Of a stretch of 64,000 nt of DNA, positions 55,477 through 64,000 are shown one piece after another (position 1 is the stretch's first letter; the number at the start of each line of letters is the position of its first letter). This stretch comes from Legionella sp. W10-070 (GTDB taxonomy: Bacteria > Pseudomonadota > Gammaproteobacteria > Legionellales > Legionellaceae), in contig NZ_CAAAJC010000009.1 in assembly GCF_900640175.1 (NCBI RefSeq), forward strand, positions 1 through 64,000, written 5' to 3'. The position numbers were made by a program, and so were the translations under genes. The notes beneath the pieces were generated by a model. That model was not told the DNA's origin. It did no database searches and saw only the letters and a list, made by a program, of their open reading frames with translations.

Positions 55477-56832
55477 TTAGAGAGTTGCCTGATGAGGATC
55501 AAAGGCGTCTCGCACTGCATCTGCAAAAAGATTGCTGGCAAGCACCAAAATAAACATGAATACAAAAGCGGCCATCATCGGCCACCAGACAATAGGCTCT
55601 CTTGCCAACTCCAAACGTGCCCCGTTAATCATGTTTCCCCAGCTGATTGTCATAGGCGACACCCCTACACCCACATAAGACAATACGGCCTCGGCAAGAA
55701 CTAAAAAACTAAAATCTAAAACCAGAGTAATTAATACGATATGCATCACATTCGGCAGCAAATGCCTGCGGATGATGGTAAAGGAACTGCTTCCCAAAGC
55801 ACGGGCCGCCATAACATAATCTATTTCCCTTAATTTCAGTGTTTCAGCCCGCAATAATCGGCATAAGCTTGTCCAGCTCGTCACCCCAAGAATCAAACAA
55901 AGGGCAAGCAACCTGGCATCTGCACTTTTGCTAAGGGTAGGAAACTGCTGAGGATGGTTAGCAATGTACGTTTGCATGGACAACACTGAAGCAGTAATTA
56001 GAAGTACCCCGGGAATTGAGCTTAGGGTGGTATAAAGATATTGAATAATATCATCAATAATACCGCCAAAATAACCAGCAGCCATCCCCAGTAATAAAGC
56101 CAGTGGCATCATAAAAAGAGTGGTTAATATGCCAATAACAAGGCCAGTACGAATGCTTTTTACCGTATAATAAAAGATATCCTGGCCAATTTTTCCAGTA
56201 CCTAAAAGATGAAAATCGCGAGAAAGCCAATAACTGGCGAGCATCACAAACAGGCATATAAAAAGCGTAATCAGCCCACTGATGCCGCTTTTTTCCGGTA
56301 TCAGCTTCAACCGCTTGCCTAAGCTCCAATCAATTCCGATAATCAGCCCCCACAGAGTGATAACAATAAGCAAGCTCACCAGTACTGCTCTATAACTAAC
56401 TGCTATTAGTTGTGCTGTTCTGTCATGGGTATTTTTAATGGTCTTTGGCAGGTACTTCAAACGAGGATGTACCTGTCTTGCTTCTCCGTCTATTAGTATT
56501 GTTTCTGCACTATATAAATTCAGTGCCAACGGTGCGGAATACGTTTTCTCATAAAAACTGCCCAGCGGTGCCATTACCCTGTCTAAAATCGAATTCTGCT
56601 GACCTGTGACAGGATCTTGATTAGCCGATATTGGAAAATTGAGATGAATGGAATCAATAACGGCTATTGCCAGGAAAAATAATAATACAATCGAGGCACT
56701 CACAGCCAGTGGCTTTTTAAAGATGCTTTGAAAAGCCCTTCTGACATGCTTTTTGCGTAAACTAAAACTAATTACTGCAGCGCTTATTATCAATACCGCT
56801 AAAAAACATTGGTCTGTCCATAATAATTCCAT
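55477..56832 (-). CDS. Oligopeptide-type ABC transporter permease, extended (OppC/YejE-like)
   Basis: 451 residues, longer than the usual about 300. Two N-terminal helices (about 9-24 and 41-60) are followed by a roughly 85-residue soluble stretch with SANQDPVTGQQNSILDRV, a further helix pair, then the standard permease core with the EAA loop (AARALGSSSFTIIRRHLLPN) and the end DAVRDAFDPH typical for OppC/DppC/YejE. It starts 2 bp after the oppB-like gene. Last gene of the operon. The ATPase genes are not next to it. Confidence 0.9.
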   Translation of the reverse strand: MELLWTDQCFLAVLIISAAVISFSLRKKHVRRAFQSIFKKPLAVSASIVLLFFLAIAVIDSIHLNFPISANQDPVTGQQNSILDRVMAPLGSFYEKTYSAPLALNLYSAETILIDGEARQVHPRLKYLPKTIKNTHDRTAQLIAVSYRAVLVSLLIVITLWGLIIGIDWSLGKRLKLIPEKSGISGLITLFICLFVMLASYWLSRDFHLLGTGKIGQDIFYYTVKSIRTGLVIGILTTLFMMPLALLLGMAAGYFGGIIDDIIQYLYTTLSSIPGVLLITASVLSMQTYIANHPQQFPTLSKSADARLLALCLILGVTSWTSLCRLLRAETLKLREIDYVMAARALGSSSFTIIRRHLLPNVMHIVLITLVLDFSFLVLAEAVLSYVGVGVSPMTISWGNMINGARLELAREPIVWWPMMAAFVFMFILVLASNLFADAVRDAFDPHQATL

Positions 56833-56834
56833 AC

Positions 56835-57812
56835 CTAACCCAGCCTCACCCGCGGATCAACCAATGTATAAGAGATATCAGTCAAAATTAAACCAGCGAT
56901 ATAAAGAACGGAACCTAGAAATACCATCGCTCTTACAATAGCAAAATCCTGTTGCTGGATGGCATCGATAATATAACTGCCAAGCCCTGGCACACCAAAA
57001 AATGACTCCAGGATAAGACTTCCCATAAACAAAGAAGGGATAAGCACAACAATGCCGGTAAGAATTGGCAGCATGGCATTTTTCAATACATGACGAAATA
57101 AGACACGCAGTTCAGATAATCCTTTTGCACGCGCGGTTTTAACATACTCTCGATTCATCTCTTCAAGAAATAAACTACGATACCACCTGGAGCCTGCGCC
57201 AATCCCTGCCAGAACAGCAACAAATACCGGCAATAAAATAAACTTGATACTGCTAAGTCCGGCATCATAACCAGAAATAGGTACTAATCGCAGCAGTTTC
57301 CCAAAAATATATTGTCCGCCAATAATATAGAAAAGACTGGAGATAGACATCAGGATAATGCAAAAAATTACACCACTGAGGTCAATGTAGGTAGAGCGAA
57401 AAAAAGCCATCGCCATAGCAAAGATAATGTTTACCAATATACCCAGAAGCAATACGGGCAAAGCAATCGCAAGGCTCGGCCACATTCGGTGCGAAATATC
57501 ATAGCTAATGTCACGTCCGGCATCAGACATGCCAAAGTCAAAAGCAAACAGCTTTAATGATTTTTGAAAAAAAAGCGTCTGTGTCAACATCCTGATGCCC
57601 GTCTCTGTCGAATTATAGAATAAGGGGAGATTGTAACCACGCGACATTTTCCACTGCATGATTGCTGCCGGTTTGACATGTTTTTCCCCTAACTGCATTC
57701 TCGCCATATCATCCGGGGAATTAACCATAAAAAACAATGCAAAAGTGATGATATTGATACCTAATAGAATGGGAATCGCATATAGAATTCGTCGCAATAA
57801 ATAATAAATCAT
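56835..57812 (-). CDS. Oligopeptide-type ABC transporter permease (OppB/YejB-like)
   Basis: 325 residues with six membrane helices. The N-terminus MIYYLLRRILYAIPILLGI is the classic OppB/DppB start, the EAA loop is TARAKGLSELRVLFRHVLKN, and the end YTLVDPRVRLG is typical. It overlaps the solute-binding protein gene by 4 nt (ATGA) and is followed after 2 bp by the second permease gene. Substrate, probably peptides, is inferred from family only. Confidence 0.93.
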   Translation of the reverse strand: MIYYLLRRILYAIPILLGINIITFALFFMVNSPDDMARMQLGEKHVKPAAIMQWKMSRGYNLPLFYNSTETGIRMLTQTLFFQKSLKLFAFDFGMSDAGRDISYDISHRMWPSLAIALPVLLLGILVNIIFAMAMAFFRSTYIDLSGVIFCIILMSISSLFYIIGGQYIFGKLLRLVPISGYDAGLSSIKFILLPVFVAVLAGIGAGSRWYRSLFLEEMNREYVKTARAKGLSELRVLFRHVLKNAMLPILTGIVVLIPSLFMGSLILESFFGVPGLGSYIIDAIQQQDFAIVRAMVFLGSVLYIAGLILTDISYTLVDPRVRLG

Positions 57813-59992
57813 GATTTGATTCTCGAAGCACTTTGCTTTTCTCTTTTATAATAAGCCCAAAGCAGAGGGATTAGTAGCAAGCCAAACGTTAGCAGCAATA
57901 AACCAATTGGCCATAAAACAGGCTTATTCCAGCGCTGGCGTAATTCGTTTCGCTGCTCCACATTGATAGCCATGTATTTCAAGGTATTGTTATTAATCGT
58001 ATCAGGCTTGGTTGGCGATACCCATTGCTGACTGAGAATCAACGTTTGGGTGTTGATCCCCCACGCCCAGGGTGCATCATGTCTGACTATTTCGACCATT
58101 TCGTCAATAAGCGACTGCCTCCTGTCATCATTACTACGGTTTTTCATTAAGTTAAACAAATGGTCATAACGCGGATTTTGATAATTAGAGGCATTCTCCC
58201 CGCCATGTTTTACTTTGCCGTTAGGACCATAAAGCATAAATAAAAAATTCTCAGGATCAGGATAATCTGCATGCCAACCCCAACTAAAAATCTGGGCGTT
58301 TCCAGTGCGCATTTTTTCTTGAAAACGATTATATTGCGTACCTCGAATATTTAAATCAATGCCTATTCGAGCGAATTGCTTACGCATCCAATCTAATCGA
58401 GATTTATCATCAGGCCCCCCGGTAACAGGTACATCATAATGCAGAAGCAACGGTTTGCCCGTTTCAGGATCGCGACCCTCTGGATAACCTGCCTGCGTCA
58501 TTAATGCCTTAGCCTCTTCAAGCGTTTTCCTTTTAGGCCGATTTCCCTCCCAACGATAAATATAAGGATTAATTCCTTTCTCATCCTCTCTATAGCCAAA
58601 AATTCCTGGCGGTATAGGCCCCTGAGCGGCTTGGCCACGGCCATTATAGAAAATGGCAATTTGTTCATCAAAATTTACCGCAATCGAAATAGCCAATCTT
58701 AATTTTCTCGCCCGCTCACTTTTACCTCCTACAATTGGATCAAGCATATTGAATCCCAGGTAATAAATTGTTGGATCGGTTGTATGTGATAAGCGTATTT
58801 TCTTTTTCTGCATGCTGCGGGTTAGCTTGGGAATCCCTGAACGACTTATCTGAATCGCCTGGTCAAAGCTGTCCGTACTGATTCCCGATAAATCATAATA
58901 ACCCTGCAAAAATTTATTCCAGCGAGGGATTGTTTCCTTCTCAAGAGTAAATACAGCCTGTTCAATTAAGGGAAGCAATTGTCCGGCATAACGCAAATAG
59001 CCAGCTTTGATGTCGTCCTCTGAACCATTAGCCGGGAAATATTCCTGCCGGAAATTTGGATTTTTATTCAAAACCATACGCCGGTTCGGGTTATTCTCAC
59101 TTAACATGAATGGGCCAGTCCCTACAGGGTACCAACTAAAGGTTAAATTTTTATCATCCATTCCCTCTTGTAAGTAAAAACGATCTGCTTCCCAAGGCAC
59201 AGGAGCAAAAAAAGGCATCGCCAGCCAGAACATGAATTGAGGATACTGTCCCCTGATAGTAATTTCAAAGGTGTAATCGTCAATCTTACGGACTCCAGCA
59301 AGAGGATATTTTCTTAAGTCCAAAAAATGAGCTTGCCGAAACCCATTTGGCAAGGATCTGGCAAAATCGCGAAAGCCAACAATATATTCGCTCATCAATC
59401 CGTATATTGGTGAATTTACTGCCGGACTGGCCAAGCGCTTAATCTGATAAATATAATCATCAGCCGTTAATTCACGGGTACCTGTTATCTGGAAGTCAGA
59501 TAGCTTATTAATGTTATTGTTAGAAAGATAATCTTTTGCTAAATCCAGATAAAGGTAATTACCTGCTTTGTCTTTAGCCAGGGCAGGATGAGGCTGAAAT
59601 AATATGCCCGGTTTAATGCGAATAGTATACACAGAAAACGCAACCTCACTGCTTTCTGCATCAGGCAGTAATTGATGTGATTTTCCCAGATAACGCACTG
59701 TTGGCATTGAAACAGCAGTTAAGGGAGTTAATTTATAGGGACGTACCAGATAATCATACTGTAATACAGGCTCATAGATTTGCGCTATAAACTGGTACTC
59801 ATTGCTGGAATAAGACTTGGCAGGATCCAGCGTCTTGGGCTGCTCTGCAAATGACGAATAATAAATCTTCTCTTCAGCTTCGCTTCTCGGATAAGGGTTG
59901 TTAAAAACCCAATTCCTGGCATAGGATATTTCCCATGTACTGAGCAGTACAATCAATATAATTCCTAATCGCCTGAGTACTGCCAAAATCAT
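57809..59992 (-). CDS. ABC transporter solute-binding protein (family 5) with C-terminal membrane anchor
   Basis: 727 residues: signal-like N-terminus (1-25, ending SYA), then an SBP_bac_5 domain with EEKIYYSSFAEQPKTLDP, YPVGTGPFMLSENNP and AIFSWGWHADYPDPENFLF-type segments (IFSWGWHADYPDPEN). Unusually the C-terminus carries a hydrophobic helix (LLLLTFGLLLIPLLWAYY, about 697-714) and a basic tail, so the protein should be tail-anchored in the inner membrane rather than lipidated. No lipobox Cys is present. First gene of the operon with both permeases. The Shine-Dalgarno AGGA lies directly against the ATG, so translation may be weak or a downstream TTG may be used. Confidence 0.9.
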   Translation of the reverse strand: MILAVLRRLGIILIVLLSTWEISYARNWVFNNPYPRSEAEEKIYYSSFAEQPKTLDPAKSYSSNEYQFIAQIYEPVLQYDYLVRPYKLTPLTAVSMPTVRYLGKSHQLLPDAESSEVAFSVYTIRIKPGILFQPHPALAKDKAGNYLYLDLAKDYLSNNNINKLSDFQITGTRELTADDYIYQIKRLASPAVNSPIYGLMSEYIVGFRDFARSLPNGFRQAHFLDLRKYPLAGVRKIDDYTFEITIRGQYPQFMFWLAMPFFAPVPWEADRFYLQEGMDDKNLTFSWYPVGTGPFMLSENNPNRRMVLNKNPNFRQEYFPANGSEDDIKAGYLRYAGQLLPLIEQAVFTLEKETIPRWNKFLQGYYDLSGISTDSFDQAIQISRSGIPKLTRSMQKKKIRLSHTTDPTIYYLGFNMLDPIVGGKSERARKLRLAISIAVNFDEQIAIFYNGRGQAAQGPIPPGIFGYREDEKGINPYIYRWEGNRPKRKTLEEAKALMTQAGYPEGRDPETGKPLLLHYDVPVTGGPDDKSRLDWMRKQFARIGIDLNIRGTQYNRFQEKMRTGNAQIFSWGWHADYPDPENFLFMLYGPNGKVKHGGENASNYQNPRYDHLFNLMKNRSNDDRRQSLIDEMVEIVRHDAPWAWGINTQTLILSQQWVSPTKPDTINNNTLKYMAINVEQRNELRQRWNKPVLWPIGLLLLTFGLLLIPLLWAYYKREKQSASRIKS

Positions 59993-60060
59993 TCCTGGAA
60001 GATGGTTATAGTAACTGCTTACTTTTTAAAGCATTATGATGTTAGCAACCAGGATTTTAG

Positions 60061-62431
<2,371 letters not shown>

Positions 62432-63313
62432 ATGAAGCAGGCAAGTAACCCCATAGCTCAATCTTTTCAACTAATACAAAAAGAATACTTACTTTATGAA
62501 ACAGGCCCCTATCAATGCTTTGTTATCCCAGGTGATATGCTTGGGGTTCTTCTATTAGAGATAGGAAGGATAAGAGAGCTTGTTTTTAGGAAATCACTAC
62601 ATGGTTCAGGTAAAGAACATGACCTCGACGGTTTGGATAGATTTTACCATCATGTCATCATTTGGGATAATGAACAGAATCAAATTATGGGTGGCTACCG
62701 CTTTCGCACAAACCAAGACTGGGATTCGGAAAAAATAGCCGAACAATCTTACATTGAAAAATGTTATCCTGGCATATACAAACATCTTAGTAAAAAGCAT
62801 CTCTTCATTGAATTAGGACGCTCTTTTATTAATGAAGATTATCAAAATGACATATTTTCTTTATTTCTCCTTTGGAAAGGAGTTCTGCTTTATATAACAA
62901 CCTATTTAAAAGATCACCGCCTTATCGTTGGCTTGCCTTGGGTTAAGCTTGATCATTTGAAGAAAGATTCAATTTCATTCTTATTAAGCGTACTCTCGAA
63001 TAACCATTTCTACCAGCCAATCTCCCAGATCAATGCCAAACATCCTTATCCAATGAAGCACTTACTAAGCACGAAGCTAGCCAATTTGGCTCAAGAACAC
63101 TCTGATATGACCTCGACATTCAATACCATTTATTCTATCGAGGGAACAAAGCGATGTTTACCCGTTTTACTTAAACAATACATCAATTTAATGGGCGCTA
63201 AAACACACGGATTTTCAATTGCTCGTGATTTCAATAACTTATTGGAAGTATTGATGTCTACAGATCTTTCAAAAATCCCTTCCAGAAGGATAGAGCGGTA
63301 TGTTAATCGATAA
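62432..63313 (+). CDS. GNAT-type N-acyltransferase (OlsB/hemolysin-like)
   Basis: 293 residues. The region 44-95 matches the pattern of ornithine-lipid/acyl-homoserine-lactone-like acyltransferases: IRELVFRKSLHGSGKEHDLD, then FYHHVIIWD and IMGGYRFR, then a helix with LFIELGRSFI (the ELGR motif). These enzymes transfer an acyl chain, often from acyl-ACP, to an amine. GGAG precedes the start at 62432. The stop overlaps the next gene's start by 14 nt, so the two are translated together. Substrate unknown; ornithine lipid or an aminolipid is the family-based guess. Confidence 0.8.
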   Translation: MKQASNPIAQSFQLIQKEYLLYETGPYQCFVIPGDMLGVLLLEIGRIRELVFRKSLHGSGKEHDLDGLDRFYHHVIIWDNEQNQIMGGYRFRTNQDWDSEKIAEQSYIEKCYPGIYKHLSKKHLFIELGRSFINEDYQNDIFSLFLLWKGVLLYITTYLKDHRLIVGLPWVKLDHLKKDSISFLLSVLSNNHFYQPISQINAKHPYPMKHLLSTKLANLAQEHSDMTSTFNTIYSIEGTKRCLPVLLKQYINLMGAKTHGFSIARDFNNLLEVLMSTDLSKIPSRRIERYVNR

Positions 63314-64000
63314 TTTATACCTTACTAAAAACAGCATCCGATTTATTTTAGAATTAATCAAAAAAAATCATAATGATATGACATTTAATCAGTTTCATTA
63401 TAACAATTTGGAAGCTGATTTATACTCCCAAAATAACACAAGAAAAAACCAGGGAGTTGTTGTTATTTTTCACGGACTAAACCAGCAAGGAAACAAGGAT
63501 TCGAGACTCCTAAGTTTAGTCAATTCTTTGACAAATATAGGATTTAATTGTCTTTTACCACAATTAAATGCTTATACAGAAATCAGATTACCATCTGAAG
63601 AAGAATTTGATGATCTTGTTGTTTTTATGGAGTATTTGTTTAATAATAAAATAGAATCCAACAATAGAATCTTGTTTCTAGGTCCGTCTGTATCCTGTTT
63701 GTTTATGGCAAAAATTGCTTCTAAAACAAAGTTAAAAAATGAAATAAAATCATTATGCCTGATAAGCCCTTATTTTTCTGCTGAGGATAGTTTTAAGGAA
63801 ATTCTGGAATCCCCAAAAAATTTTTATGCTCAGTTAGTAACGTTAAAATTACTTCTCCATAGTAAATACCTACAAGATAATAATGAAAAATCAATCATTG
63901 ATATGCAAATATTAAATAAAGCAATTAACCTGTGCTTCCTTAAAAAATCAGAGCCAGAAATAAAAAATAAAATCATTGATTTCGTTGCTGATAATTCATC
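63300..64000 (+). CDS. Alpha/beta-hydrolase-like protein, partial (runs off the window)
   Basis: Open frame from ATG 63300 to the window end (233 codons visible, no stop). AGAAGGA lies about 9 nt before the ATG, inside the end of the acyltransferase gene. VVVIFHGLNQQG is the oxyanion-hole HG strand-loop of alpha/beta hydrolases, and ILFLGPSVSCLFMAKIA has the nucleophile-elbow shape G-x-S-x-S (Ser instead of the usual last Gly). The catalytic Asp and His would lie further on. Probably a lipase or acyl-hydrolase acting with the acyltransferase. The family call is moderate since only part is seen. Confidence 0.75.
   Translation, partial: MLIDNLYLTKNSIRFILELIKKNHNDMTFNQFHYNNLEADLYSQNNTRKNQGVVVIFHGLNQQGNKDSRLLSLVNSLTNIGFNCLLPQLNAYTEIRLPSEEEFDDLVVFMEYLFNNKIESNNRILFLGPSVSCLFMAKIASKTKLKNEIKSLCLISPYFSAEDSFKEILESPKNFYAQLVTLKLLLHSKYLQDNNEKSIIDMQILNKAINLCFLKKSEPEIKNKIIDFVADNS

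Overview
The window reads as a chromosomal segment of a Legionella species or a close relative in the Legionellales. Reasons, by sequence recognition only: low GC; a fleQ - small gene - sohB - ccmABCDEFGHI block in the order I remember from L. pneumophila; a secreted CD39-type NTPDase; and many unfamiliar proteins with eukaryote-like or toxin-like motifs, two of them behind boxes matching the PmrA consensus TTAAT-N6-TTAAT that controls Dot/Icm effector genes. There is no rRNA, CRISPR array or intact transposon. There is one tRNA (Thr, CGT).

Layout. 0-0.6 kb: decayed IS3-family fragment, a small secreted ORF, tRNA-Thr. 0.7-7.2 kb: secreted NTPDase, comEC (DNA uptake) and the three-gene transhydrogenase operon pntAA-pntAB-pntB. 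7.2-8.1 kb: two copies of a MITE-like repeat flank a small secreted protein. 8.1-9.7 kb: prfC. 9.8-29.4 kb: accessory, effector-like region with a coiled-coil protein, a Rab-like GTPase diverging from a 3864-residue giant protein (SecA-like motor plus a J-domain-like HPD segment), a patatin-like lipase, an MFS transporter and a protein with ChaN/TIKI-type GxxH motifs. 29.4-36.2 kb: valine/branched-chain acyl-CoA catabolism (three genes), recQ, dodecin, a MerA-like flavoprotein. 36.4-37.9 kb: IS6-family remnant abutting a kinase-like protein. 38.2-44.4 kb: complete cytochrome c maturation operon ccmABCDEFGHI, including a 54-residue ccmD. 44.6-47.8 kb: sohB, a small Ala/Lys/Pro-rich protein, REP-like repeats and fleQ. 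47.9-51.6 kb: second accessory patch with a Cys-rich tandem-repeat secreted protein, a caspase-like His/Cys protein, a long-hairpin repeat and a MICAL/UbiH-like FAD protein. 51.7-62.1 kb: dnaE, a three-gene oligopeptide-type ABC importer without ATPases, and ligA. 62.4-64 kb: GNAT-type N-acyltransferase overlapping an alpha/beta-hydrolase-like gene that runs off the window.

How the parts fit. The housekeeping genes (transhydrogenase, release factor, replication and ligation, cytochrome c maturation, valine catabolism) are ordinary. The most unusual unit is the divergent pair at 11.2-24.0 kb. A Rab-like GTPase with altered catalytic residues and a giant SecA-like protein share one intergenic region that holds two oppositely oriented PmrA-type boxes and a 77-nt palindrome. 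I infer they are co-regulated secreted effectors acting in the host, possibly together. This is not shown by sequence alone.
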